Shown here in pieces: positions 9,374 through 17,614 of a DNA stretch of 64,000 bases; position 1 is the first letter of the stretch; the number at the start of each line of letters is the position of its first letter. The notes beneath the pieces are model-generated. The model ran no database searches, was not told the DNA's origin, and was given only the letters and a program-made list of their open reading frames with translations. The DNA is from Luteolibacter algae (lineage in GTDB: Bacteria; Verrucomicrobiota; Verrucomicrobiia; Verrucomicrobiales; Akkermansiaceae): positions 62,001 to 126,000 of the forward strand of contig NZ_JBHUIT010000031.1 of assembly GCF_042683045.1 (NCBI RefSeq). Direction: 5' to 3'. Both the position numbers and the translations under genes were made by a program.

Positions 9374-10371
9374 CAGTGTCCGTTTTTTTCTCCCAAACGG
9401 GTGCCGGGAACGAGATAATTTTTCACATAGTCGCCGACGGCCTCTTCCAGGGAATGCATAGGGCCCTGCCAACCGGTTGCCATGAGGTGCGCTGTATCCG
9501 CGCAGGTATAATACTGGTATTTCCCTTTGAGGACATCCGGCATGTCGATGAACTCGATCTCCACCGGTTTGCCCAGAGTCTGGAAGATGGGCGTGACCAA
9601 CTCGATCCAGGTTGATGCCTTGCCCGTGCCTATGTTGAAAAGGCCCGCAGCATCCGGATTCGCAGCGAGATGGAGTGTCATTGTCACTGCATCTTTGACA
9701 TATACGAAATCCCGCTTCTGGCCGCCATCCGGATAGTCCGGGTGATAGCTTTTGAAAAGCTGCACTTTACCGGTATCCCGGATCTGGCTGCTGGCCTTGT
9801 GGACTACGCTGCGCATGTCACCTTTATGATCCTCATTGGGGCCGAAAATATTGAAATATTTCAATCCGACGATCTTATCGAGCCACCCGCGTCGTTTCGC
9901 ATGAAGATCGAAGAGATGCTTCGAGTAGCCATACATGTTGAGAGGGCGGTATTTCTCCAGATCTTCGTGGGAGTCGTCCATTCCCATTTCGCCATCACCA
10001 TAGGTCGCTGCGGAAGAGGCGTAGACAAATCGTCTGTTTCCTTCGAGCGCCCACTCCGCCAGACGCTGGGTGTATTGATAGTTGTTTTCGATCAAATAGT
10101 CCGCGTTTTTCTCGGTCGTAGCGGAACATGCGCCGAGGTGGAAAACCCATTTCACATCGGATAACTTGTCGCTTCCCAGCTGTTCGAGCAGTTGTGCGGC
10201 ACCCAGGTAATCTTCATACTGCAGAGGGACCAGGTTCTTCCATTTTTCATCGGTCCCGAGCACATCGGTGATAATAATGTTTGAGAAGCCCCTGCGGTTC
10301 AGCTCCCACACAAGTGCGCTGCCGATCATACCAGCCGCGCCGGTAATAAGAATTTTGTCTGAAGCTTGCAT
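9373..10371 (-). CDS. hldD: ADP-L-glycero-D-manno-heptose-6-epimerase
   Basis: HldD (RfaD/GmhD) epimerises ADP-D,D-heptose to ADP-L,D-heptose, the donor for inner-core heptosyltransferases. It is a 332-residue short-chain dehydrogenase with the NADP-binding ILITGAAGMIGSALVWEL at the N-terminus, FHLGACSATTEKN, the catalytic YGYSKHLFD (YxxxK) near residue 145, and FNIFGPNEDHKGDMRSVVHK, all typical of the family. It lies 10 bp after rfaE2 and overlaps gmhA by one base. Length and motifs fit a functional enzyme. Confidence 0.93.
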   Translation of the reverse strand: MQASDKILITGAAGMIGSALVWELNRRGFSNIIITDVLGTDEKWKNLVPLQYEDYLGAAQLLEQLGSDKLSDVKWVFHLGACSATTEKNADYLIENNYQYTQRLAEWALEGNRRFVYASSAATYGDGEMGMDDSHEDLEKYRPLNMYGYSKHLFDLHAKRRGWLDKIVGLKYFNIFGPNEDHKGDMRSVVHKASSQIRDTGKVQLFKSYHPDYPDGGQKRDFVYVKDAVTMTLHLAANPDAAGLFNIGTGKASTWIELVTPIFQTLGKPVEIEFIDMPDVLKGKYQYYTCADTAHLMATGWQGPMHSLEEAVGDYVKNYLVPGTRLGEKNGH

Positions 10372-10381
10372 TCGTAATGGG

Positions 10382-10879
10382 TTAGCCGTCGGAGCGCATA
10401 CGCTCGATCAAGGATGTTGTGGATTTTCCAGAGACGAATGAGAGAAACCTGATGTCCACGCCGCTGTCAAGAAGTGCGGCTTTCTCTGTGGGCTCCAGGG
10501 AATCGATACTATAGTCTCCAGCTTTGGTGTAGATATCCGGCTTTAGTAATGTGATCTCATTTGCCAATCGTGGCCCCGGAAACACAAATACGGCATCCAC
10601 ACATCTCAAGCTTGCGAGAGCATATGCACGATCGTATTCCGGGTTCAGGGGGCGGTCGTCTCCCTTCAACTCGCGGACCGAGGCATCGCTATTGACCGCG
10701 ACACAGAGAAAATCTCCGGTTTCCGCGGATTCCCGTAGATACGTCAGATGGCCACGATGTAGCAAATCGAAGCATCCGTTGGTCAGGATAAAGCGTTTGC
10801 CATCGTGTAAAGCTTGCTCACGTAACTCGGCGGCTTTGTCCAAGGTGACGATTCGTTCTTCCGGATTTATACTTCTCAT
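10382..10879 (-). CDS. rfaE2: D-glycero-beta-D-manno-heptose 1-phosphate adenylyltransferase
   Basis: This 165-residue nucleotidyltransferase corresponds to the C-terminal half of HldE. It transfers AMP from ATP to heptose 1-phosphate to give ADP-heptose. The nucleotidylyltransferase motif FILTNGCFDLLHRGHLTYL (HxGH-like HRGH) lies near residues 31-49, followed by VAVNSDASVRELKG. The C-terminal FVSGKSTTSLIERM matches the family's ISTT-like end. The start overlaps the gmhB stop as ATGA. Kinase and adenylyltransferase functions are split into separate genes here, with hldD and gmhA between them. Confidence 0.92.
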   Translation of the reverse strand: MRSINPEERIVTLDKAAELREQALHDGKRFILTNGCFDLLHRGHLTYLRESAETGDFLCVAVNSDASVRELKGDDRPLNPEYDRAYALASLRCVDAVFVFPGPRLANEITLLKPDIYTKAGDYSIDSLEPTEKAALLDSGVDIRFLSFVSGKSTTSLIERMRSDG

Positions 10880-11421
10880 AACTTTGGAAATAGGAATTTC
10901 ATCGCGCTCAGAAAATCGGTGAAGACCGGGTATTTCTGAAGCAACTTCAGGGCGCCGATTTCAGAACGGAGATCGTCCAGTCCGGTGGCGACGCCCACGG
11001 CACGTGTTCCCGCTGCTTCCGCAGTAGCGATATCACTGCCACGGTCGCCGACATAACATACTTCGTCCGGTCGGAACGAATACTCGTTCATTACTTCCCG
11101 GGCAAACCGTGGGGAGGGTTTGCGATACTTCGAAGGCATTCCGGGGGCTTCCGGCGCACTACAGACGGCTTGAAACGGCACATTTTCTCCGAGTATTTCG
11201 AAAAGCCTATTATTGCAGCGATCTACGGCCTCGATATCGAAATAGCCTCTACCGACTCCGGATTGATTCGTATGCAAAAATAGCTTGGCTCCGCTGTCCA
11301 ATGCCAGGCGCAAGCCTTCTTCTACTCCGGGAAGAAGTCTAATGTCCTTTGGATTTGAAAGATAGGGAACATGTTCGATCAGTGTCCCGTCACGATCCAA
11401 TATCAATGCCTTAGGCGTCAT
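10876..11421 (-). CDS. gmhB: HAD-family heptose bisphosphate phosphatase (GmhB-like)
   Basis: This 181-residue HAD phosphatase begins with the nucleophile motif LILDRDGTLIEHVPYL (DxDGT, Asp8/Asp10) and has the HTNQSGVGRGYF motif and CYVGDRGSDIATA, as in GmhB and histidinol-phosphate phosphatases. GmhB removes the C7 phosphate of heptose 1,7-bisphosphate between the RfaE1 and RfaE2 steps. Its position between GT9 and rfaE2 supports that role. Unusually, the segment that normally holds a Cys/His zinc cluster reads CSAPEAPGMPSKYRKPSP, with a single Cys, so the structural zinc site seems lost. It overlaps both neighbours (4 and 11 bp). Confidence 0.8.
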   Translation of the reverse strand: MTPKALILDRDGTLIEHVPYLSNPKDIRLLPGVEEGLRLALDSGAKLFLHTNQSGVGRGYFDIEAVDRCNNRLFEILGENVPFQAVCSAPEAPGMPSKYRKPSPRFAREVMNEYSFRPDEVCYVGDRGSDIATAEAAGTRAVGVATGLDDLRSEIGALKLLQKYPVFTDFLSAMKFLFPKL

Positions 11422-12358
11422 TACTTCGTAATCTTAGAGAGTTGAAAACAGTTTCCGGCAGCAGATCTTCAAGATCTTCGGATTGCAGCCATCCCACATC
11501 CGGACCTCTTGGAATCATCCGTAATGGGTCAGACTTCGCGGACATCAGCGAGATCGTCGGAGTTCCCACGATCGCAGCGATATGAACAGGGCCGGTATCA
11601 TTGCCAACGGCTCCCTGTGCACGACGACCGACCTCCGCCAGCTGCCCGATATCAGTTTTCCCAGCAAGGTTGATGACGTTCGGTGCCAATTTCTGGATCT
11701 CGGCAATAGCTTCTTGATCGGCATTGGTCCCGACGGCGACAACCTGTAAAGAGCGCGAAGACAGGCGCTCGGCTAGTTCCGCAAAATGACGTGCCGGCCA
11801 GCGCTTATGGGGATGTTGTGGGGCGCAACCGGGGATGAACATTACAAATTTCTCCGGAAGATTCAAATCCTCTACATTGCCGGTCAGCCAGTCCAGTTCG
11901 GGAGGTCCTGCCCTGCGAACATCTACGGACTCCAGAAATCTCATGATTCGCTCGGTGGCTGGAACCGGATCTTTCCGATGATCGTGGCGCTGATGGGAGC
12001 AACCCTTGGCCGTCCCGCACCACTCCGGTGGATTGGGCCCGATCAACCTGAAATAAAGCCCTGTCCTATCGTTTCCCTGTAGGTCGTAAACCCGATCATA
12101 TCTTACTTTTCTGAGTTCTTTGCGGAACCGGAGGATTTTCAAAGGTTGATAGAGCCTGGGTGACGAGTCCTCCAGGATGTGATCAAACCAGGGCATCCGG
12201 GAGGTCAATTTCACAAACGGGGGGCGGGTGAGCAGAGTGATCTGCGCACCGGGATGCTTCGCACGGATTGCGTGGAATCCTTCCATGGCCAGAATGATAT
12301 CTCCCAGAGCACCAAGTTTGATCACCAATATCTGTTCTTGGTCTTTAGTCTCGTTCAT
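11411..12358 (-). CDS. Glycosyltransferase family 9 (heptosyltransferase-like)
   Basis: This roughly 315-residue GT9 protein should use ADP-heptose to build the LPS inner core. The N-terminal ILVIKLGALGDIILAMEGFHAI is the WaaC/WaaF-type phosphate-binding loop. The C-terminal half has FIPGCAPQHPHKRWPA and GAVGNDTGPVHIAAIVGTPT, the donor-site signature of GT9. I use the ATG at 12358 (MNETKDQEQ); the upstream start at 12373 (MLKKT) is also possible, and either overlaps the GT4 gene. Which heptosyltransferase step it performs cannot be told from sequence. Confidence 0.85.
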   Translation of the reverse strand: MNETKDQEQILVIKLGALGDIILAMEGFHAIRAKHPGAQITLLTRPPFVKLTSRMPWFDHILEDSSPRLYQPLKILRFRKELRKVRYDRVYDLQGNDRTGLYFRLIGPNPPEWCGTAKGCSHQRHDHRKDPVPATERIMRFLESVDVRRAGPPELDWLTGNVEDLNLPEKFVMFIPGCAPQHPHKRWPARHFAELAERLSSRSLQVVAVGTNADQEAIAEIQKLAPNVINLAGKTDIGQLAEVGRRAQGAVGNDTGPVHIAAIVGTPTISLMSAKSDPLRMIPRGPDVGWLQSEDLEDLLPETVFNSLRLRSNDA

Positions 12359-13463
12359 CGTCTTTTTTAGCAATCGCTGTATAAACCGCCACGGTGGATT
12401 CCAGCATTCTATTCAGTGTGAAATTAGTGATCAAGCCGGGAACCATTGGGGTTGCGAGAATCTCCATGGTTTTTTTAAAGAGCTCCCCGGGCTGGCCCAA
12501 GTCCACTAGCCCCTCAGGGAAAAAATCGCTCAGCTGTTCTCTTACTCCGCCGTGATCATAAGCTATCACAGGCTTCCCTATAGCAGCCGCTTCGAGTGAA
12601 ACTCTGCCAAATGCCTCCGGATCACGTGAAAGGGAAAAAACAACGTCAGATACAGCCATGATATCGCGGATATCACTGCGTTGTCCTAAAAAGCTTATAT
12701 GTTCGGACACTTCCAGCGTGCGGCACAGCATTGCAAGCTCATCGGCAAAGCTTTGCTTCCGGGGATGCGTCTCTCCGACAATCAAGCCGTGTGCGTCCAC
12801 ACCTTCTCCACGCAAGCTTGCGATCAGACGGATGAAGTCCTCTTGACCTTTCCAGCGGGTAATCCGTCCCGGCAGGAGAAGAATTTTTTTTGTTTCGAAT
12901 TGGGGAAACTTTGATCGCCATGCTTGCGACCATTCTTCCGGTGGTTTGTATCCACGGCAGAATATTTCCGGGGACACGCCCCGATGGATTACTTTGATGT
13001 TTTCCGACGGAGTTTCAGGATAATTTTTTAGGATGTATTCCCGGATACTCTCGGACACAGCGATGATCTTTTCGCCTTTCGTCATGACTGCGGAGTAGCG
13101 GTTGACCGAGTAGAAGCCGTGAACTGTGCTGACGAGGCGAGGGCGTGTCGCAGGATCCATTTTCCTCCATGCCAGCCATGCGATCCAACCTGGAACGCGT
13201 GAACGAATATGCAAAATATCGGGCTTTTCCCGATCCAGAAGCCGACGAAAAGCCCGGACTTGGAGCAGTGAGACCAGGCTTTTTCGATGCACTGGCATAG
13301 AAATATGACGCGCTCCGCTTCGTTCCAGAGCTTCGACCTGTCTGCCACCATTCGAGACCACGATCGCTTCGTGGCCATTTTTTACCAGGAAATCCGCAAG
13401 TTCCAATGTTCCCCGCTCGACTCCTCCGGAATTCAGTTCCGGCAATGTTTGTAAAATCTTCAT
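12345..13463 (-). CDS. Glycosyltransferase family 4
   Basis: This 372-residue GT-B glycosyltransferase has N-terminal LPELNSGGVERGTLELADFL, the acceptor-side signature of GT4 enzymes. The C-terminal retaining-GT motif FSLSRDPEAFGRVSLEAAAIGKPV (E-x7-E type) is followed by AYDHGGVREQL. The central LLPGRITRWKGQEDFIRLI is also typical. It overlaps rfbB as ATGA upstream and GT9 by 14 bp downstream, so it is part of the LPS core or O-chain operon. Sugar specificity is not predictable. Confidence 0.87.
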   Translation of the reverse strand: MKILQTLPELNSGGVERGTLELADFLVKNGHEAIVVSNGGRQVEALERSGARHISMPVHRKSLVSLLQVRAFRRLLDREKPDILHIRSRVPGWIAWLAWRKMDPATRPRLVSTVHGFYSVNRYSAVMTKGEKIIAVSESIREYILKNYPETPSENIKVIHRGVSPEIFCRGYKPPEEWSQAWRSKFPQFETKKILLLPGRITRWKGQEDFIRLIASLRGEGVDAHGLIVGETHPRKQSFADELAMLCRTLEVSEHISFLGQRSDIRDIMAVSDVVFSLSRDPEAFGRVSLEAAAIGKPVIAYDHGGVREQLSDFFPEGLVDLGQPGELFKKTMEILATPMVPGLITNFTLNRMLESTVAVYTAIAKKDDERD

Positions 13464-14539
13464 TTGTTCCGCCGCCGGTCTGAATCATTACACTCCGCGA
13501 GAGCTTCCCACCAATCCTTGTTTTGCAGATACCATCTGACGGTGCTTTCAAAGCCTTTTTCAGAGTCCCACCGGGGCAGCCAGCCAAGCTCGCGCTTGAT
13601 TTTTGAGGAATCAATCGCATACCGGAAATCATGTCCCAGGCGATCTTCGACGAAGCGGATTCCGGATACAGCGTTCTTCAAAGCGGGGTATTCCGGGAAC
13701 TCATCTGACAAGCCGGCGAGAATTTTGCAAAGCTCCCTCACGAGCTTGAGATTACTCCATTCATCGCTGCCACCGATGGCATACGATGCTCCTATTTCAC
13801 CATGTTCAGAAATGAGCAGCAACGCATCGCAGTGATCCTCCACGTGAATCCAATCCCGGATATTACTTCCTGTTCCGTAGATGGGAATCGGTAGCTGGCG
13901 TATCGAGTTTGAGATCACCTTGGGGATCAGTTTTTCCGGATATTGATAGGGCCCGTAGTTGTTGGAGCTGTTGGTGATAATGGTCGGTAAACCATAGGTT
14001 TCCCGCCAAGCCGCCACGAGGTGATCACTTCCGGCTTTGCTGGCGGAATAAGGAGACCTGGGAAAGTATTTACTGGATTCATCGAATGCCCCGCTTTCAC
14101 CAAGTGATCCAAAAACCTCATCTGTGGATATATGGATGAACTTGAAATGTCCCTTCTCTTGTTTTCCCATGTCCTGCCAGAAATCCAATGTGGCCTCCAG
14201 CAATGTGGCTGTCCCGAGCATGTTCGTCTTCACAAAACGCAACGGGTCTTTAATTGAGCGATCCACATGGCTTTCCGCAGCCAAATGGAAAATACGTTCC
14301 GGGCGGAAACGGGAAATCGTCGATTTCAGAAGATCGTGGTCTGTGATATCGCCATGAACAAATTCGTAATTTTCATGACTTTCGCACTCACCGAGAGAGG
14401 AGAGGTTTCCAGCGTAGGTTAGTGCATCAAAGTTCAGCACCCGGTGGCCGTTCTGCAAAAGCTTCCGGATAAGATTTACTCCGATAAAACCAGCTCCGCC
14501 GGTGACTAGTATCCGCTGGCGCGAAGGAGAATCGTTCAT
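13460..14539 (-). CDS. rfbB: dTDP-glucose 4,6-dehydratase
   Basis: RfbB converts dTDP-glucose to dTDP-4-keto-6-deoxyglucose, the entry to rhamnose and other deoxysugars. The 359-residue extended SDR shows ILVTGGAGFIGVNLIRKLL for NAD binding, HLAAESHVDRSI, IHISTDEVFGSLGE (with the catalytic Asp-Glu), and SPYSASKAGSDHLV (YxxxK). SSNNYGPYQYPEKLIPKVI and RDWIHVEDHCDAL are also diagnostic. No rfbA, rfbC or rfbD is in the window, so the rest of the pathway must lie elsewhere. It overlaps both the Hsp70 gene upstream and GT4 downstream by four bases. Confidence 0.93.
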   Translation of the reverse strand: MNDSPSRQRILVTGGAGFIGVNLIRKLLQNGHRVLNFDALTYAGNLSSLGECESHENYEFVHGDITDHDLLKSTISRFRPERIFHLAAESHVDRSIKDPLRFVKTNMLGTATLLEATLDFWQDMGKQEKGHFKFIHISTDEVFGSLGESGAFDESSKYFPRSPYSASKAGSDHLVAAWRETYGLPTIITNSSNNYGPYQYPEKLIPKVISNSIRQLPIPIYGTGSNIRDWIHVEDHCDALLLISEHGEIGASYAIGGSDEWSNLKLVRELCKILAGLSDEFPEYPALKNAVSGIRFVEDRLGHDFRYAIDSSKIKRELGWLPRWDSEKGFESTVRWYLQNKDWWEALAECNDSDRRRNK

Positions 14540-16266
14540 AGGCGAAGTTCTTTTTCCAGAGCTTCCTCCATGGCCTTCTCCACCAAGCGTGCAGCAGCGG
14601 CCTCGGTGGCGGCATCCAGCCGGGACACGGCGGCCTTCAAGGGATTCGCAGCACCGGTGCTCAATGCTTCGTTCACGGCTGTAACCGCGGATCGGATTGC
14701 CTCAAGCTCTTCATCTCTCACAAGGCCTTGATCAATGATCATCGCGACAGCTGGAAGGAGCTCGTCTGCCTTCATTTTTGCCTCGGTGAAAATCCGTTCA
14801 GACATATCGTCGAAGGCATACTCGACGGAAGCACTAACCATTTCCTCTACTGCCGCATCGTCTACGTTTACCGCGGAGCTTTCTATTTTAACGACTACGT
14901 CTTTTCCCGTAGAAATTTCTCGTGCCAGGACTTCAAGAATGCCATCCGCATCAATTTTGAACTGTACGCCGACACGGGCCTGTCCCTTTGGGAGCTTTTC
15001 CATTTCTATCTCGAAGCTGCCCAGCTCCCAGTTATCCCGTGACATTTCACGCTCTCCCTGGAGAACCCGGACACGCATTCTTTCCTGCCCGTCGGCGGCA
15101 TTGGTGAACATTTCTCCGGCCTTGCATGGGATCGTTGTGTTGCGTGGGATCAAGACGTTCATCAATCCTCCGAAAGTTTCGATGCCCAAGCTGAGTGGTG
15201 TTACGTCCAAAAGCACCATTTTGGTCATCGCGCCGCTCATCACTCCTGCTTGGATGGCCGCGCCAAGTGCTATGGCCTCATCCGGGTGCTGGGTGACATC
15301 CACAGGTCTTCTGAAAAAATCCGCCACGGCATCGCGGACGGCTGGCATTCTAGTGCTTCCCCCCACCAATACCGCCGCATCAAGCTGATCAATATTCAGG
15401 CCACTATCCAACATTGCCTGGCGGCAGCAGCGCAGGGTTTTCCCGATCCAGGCTTTGGTCATTTCATCGAGATCTCGCTTGCTGAGAGTCTTTTCCAAAC
15501 TACTGGAACCATCGTAAAAAGGAATCCGGATCGTGTAGATATCTTCTTCCGACAAAGCGCGTTTTGCACTTTCCGCTTCTTCAAGAAATTTCACGCGAGC
15601 TGCCGGGCTCAGCTCTTTGATATCTTTGGAAAGCCATTCGAAGATCATCCCATCGACATCATCCCCGCCGAGACGGGTATCCCCATGAGTGGCGAGCACC
15701 TGGAAAACACCGTCTTCCATTTCCAGGACGGATAGATCGAAGGTGCCTCCTCCGAGATCGTAAACTGCCACCCGCGAACGGTCTTTCAGCTTATCGAGTC
15801 CATATGCGAGAGCGGCGGCTGTTGGCTCATTGAGGATTCTTACCACTTCCAGGCCCGCGAGTTCACCAGCACGCTTGGTAGCGGCACGCTGGTTGTCGTT
15901 GAAATACGCGGGAACGGTGATGACCGCCCTCGTCACCGGTTGTTCCAGCCGCCATTCCGCGATCCGTTTCAGCTCGCCCAGGATATCCGCGCTGACCTGT
16001 TCCGGCGATTTACCGAGCTTTTGTAAAACGTCATCCGCCACACGATCCGCACCCATCCACCGTTTGACCGATGTGACCACCCGGGAGGGTTCTGCGGCGC
16101 GACGCCTCAGTGCTTTGCGGCCGACTTCGATTTCTCCGCCCGCGCCATACCAGACGGCGCTGGGAATGATACGTTTCCCATCCTCATCCGCCAGGAGAAT
16201 GGGGAAGCCGGAATCCACAACTCCTACCGCGGAATGCGTCGTGCCGAGATCGATACCTATGATCAT
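14536..16266 (-). CDS. Hsp70/DnaK-family chaperone homologue
   Basis: This 576-residue Hsp70 has a full ATPase domain: IIGIDLGTTHSAVGVV, then VITVPAYFNDNQRAATKRAG, VAVYDLGGGTFDLSVLE, and VLVGGSTRMPAVRDAV. A substrate-binding domain starts about residue 370 (LLDVTPLSLGIETFGG) and is followed by a short helical lid. It is about 60 residues shorter than DnaK and ends in KALEKELRL-like charged sequence without the DnaK EEVD-style or disordered tail, so it resembles HscA-type accessory Hsp70s. I prefer the ATG at 16266 to the GTG at 16269. It overlaps rfbB by four bases, an odd partner for an LPS operon. No dnaJ or grpE is nearby. Confidence 0.88.
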   Translation of the reverse strand: MIIGIDLGTTHSAVGVVDSGFPILLADEDGKRIIPSAVWYGAGGEIEVGRKALRRRAAEPSRVVTSVKRWMGADRVADDVLQKLGKSPEQVSADILGELKRIAEWRLEQPVTRAVITVPAYFNDNQRAATKRAGELAGLEVVRILNEPTAAALAYGLDKLKDRSRVAVYDLGGGTFDLSVLEMEDGVFQVLATHGDTRLGGDDVDGMIFEWLSKDIKELSPAARVKFLEEAESAKRALSEEDIYTIRIPFYDGSSSLEKTLSKRDLDEMTKAWIGKTLRCCRQAMLDSGLNIDQLDAAVLVGGSTRMPAVRDAVADFFRRPVDVTQHPDEAIALGAAIQAGVMSGAMTKMVLLDVTPLSLGIETFGGLMNVLIPRNTTIPCKAGEMFTNAADGQERMRVRVLQGEREMSRDNWELGSFEIEMEKLPKGQARVGVQFKIDADGILEVLAREISTGKDVVVKIESSAVNVDDAAVEEMVSASVEYAFDDMSERIFTEAKMKADELLPAVAMIIDQGLVRDEELEAIRSAVTAVNEALSTGAANPLKAAVSRLDAATEAAAARLVEKAMEEALEKELRL

Positions 16267-16296
16267 CACAAAAATTCAGTCAGGGAGAGCCCTCGG

Positions 16297-16731
16297 CTAA
16301 GGCACGCGGAAAATTTTCCCGTTGGAAGGATCCTTTGCCAGCTGGCCGGAGCGGAAGCCCTGGACATCGATCACATTATAAGGTGGGTAGGGGCTAAGGA
16401 CCTGGTCACGGTTGTCGGTGCGTTCCGCTGTAGGGTATTGGTCTCTGGAGGGGGCGGGACGTTCGCTTGGGTAAGGGCCTTGTTGATCGAAGCCATTGTC
16501 ATATCGATTCCGGTTCTCCCGCTGCTGGTTTTCCTGCAAGGCGGCGACACCCGTGCCCAATGCAGCTCCCAGAGCAGCTCCGCGGACCGCGTCACGGCTG
16601 CCGTCTCCGGCGATAGCTCCGATAGCTCCGCCGCCCAATGCTCCCACCGCGGCGCCCTGTTGTTGATATGGTGTGCAGGAGACAAGCACGCCTCCGGCAA
16701 TTGCCGCTGCTGTAAGTTTCAATCTGGTCAT
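16297..16731 (-). CDS. Glycine-zipper lipoprotein
   Basis: This 144-residue protein has a signal peptide with lipobox VLVSC (Cys about 19). Next come alternating Gly/Ala stretches GAAVGALGGGAIGAIAGDGS and RGAALGAALGTGVAAL, typical of glycine-zipper outer-membrane lipoproteins (YMGG/Rick_17kDa type). The C-terminal half is Gln/Arg/Tyr/Pro-rich and ends GQLAKDPSNGKIFRVP. Such proteins sit in the outer membrane; their job is often unknown. It lies 30 bp upstream of the Hsp70 gene on the same strand, so it probably shares the transcript. Confidence 0.75.
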   Translation of the reverse strand: MTRLKLTAAAIAGGVLVSCTPYQQQGAAVGALGGGAIGAIAGDGSRDAVRGAALGAALGTGVAALQENQQRENRNRYDNGFDQQGPYPSERPAPSRDQYPTAERTDNRDQVLSPYPPYNVIDVQGFRSGQLAKDPSNGKIFRVP

Positions 16732-16768
16732 GATGTTTCTGACGTAAAGTTGCTTGGATTTATTCGTA

Positions 16769-17599
16769 TCATCGCCTGGCAGCGATCATATATTTGGAAA
16801 GAATAGCCAGTTTTCTTGCTTTTGAAACAGAATATCGCCGATCAAACACCCGGAATTTGTCGGCTTTGAGCTTTTTCAGAAGGCATTGGTAGGTTTCCGC
16901 CATAATTCTGGCAGGAATGAGGGCTTTCCGGTCGATCTCCGGGATGAGTTTTTCTGCTTCCGCAAAAAGATATTCGGCGCGTTCTGTCTGATAGGCCATC
17001 ATGGCGAGGAAGCGTCCATCATAAACTTTTCCAATCAGATCCCGCTCCGAATACTGGAAACGGATCATATCGTTTATCGGGAGGTAAATTCTGCCTGCAT
17101 TTGCCAGATCTTCGCCGACATCCCGCAAAATATTGGTCAGCTGCAGAGCATTACCAAGTGTTTCCGCATATTTATCGGAATCCTCGTGGACACAGCCGAA
17201 AAGCCGTGTGCTGACGAGTCCCACCACGCCCGCGACTTTCCAGTTATACCGGGAAAGCTCTTCCCAGCTCCCAAACCGTTGAACGGCTAGATCCATGCGG
17301 CAGCCGTCAATGATTTCCAGAAGCCATTGTTCACAAATCCCGCGTCGCAGCATCATGGCCCGGACCTCGTTTCCGAATCCGTCTCCACTGGGAAAACCAT
17401 GACGTATGCCATCCGCCCAAGCATCCAGGCCCTGGCTTCTCTCCGCGGTGGATAAGCCCTTGTCATCGGCCAGGTCATCGATCGTCCGGCAGAATGCGTA
17501 GAAAACCACCATGTCCTCCCGCTTTTCCTTCGGCAGGATTTTTAGCGCGAAGGCTAAATTTGATTCAGCCTTCCGGGTGATCTCAGATGCGGCTGACAC
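16769..17599 (-). CDS. Squalene/phytoene synthase family protein
   Basis: This 276-residue trans-isoprenyl diphosphate synthase condenses two prenyl diphosphates head to head. Both Asp-rich motifs are present: FCRTIDDLADD near residue 40 and NILRDVGEDLANAGRIYLP near residue 160. The pattern fits both HpnD-like presqualene diphosphate synthases (hopanoids) and CrtB-like phytoene synthases (carotenoids). No desaturase, HpnC or HpnE partner is in the window, so the product stays open. It lies 15 bp downstream of lepB and 37 bp upstream of the lipoprotein gene. Confidence 0.85.
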   Translation of the reverse strand: MSAASEITRKAESNLAFALKILPKEKREDMVVFYAFCRTIDDLADDKGLSTAERSQGLDAWADGIRHGFPSGDGFGNEVRAMMLRRGICEQWLLEIIDGCRMDLAVQRFGSWEELSRYNWKVAGVVGLVSTRLFGCVHEDSDKYAETLGNALQLTNILRDVGEDLANAGRIYLPINDMIRFQYSERDLIGKVYDGRFLAMMAYQTERAEYLFAEAEKLIPEIDRKALIPARIMAETYQCLLKKLKADKFRVFDRRYSVSKARKLAILSKYMIAARR

Positions 17600-17614
17600 T
17601 TTTTGGAATGATCT

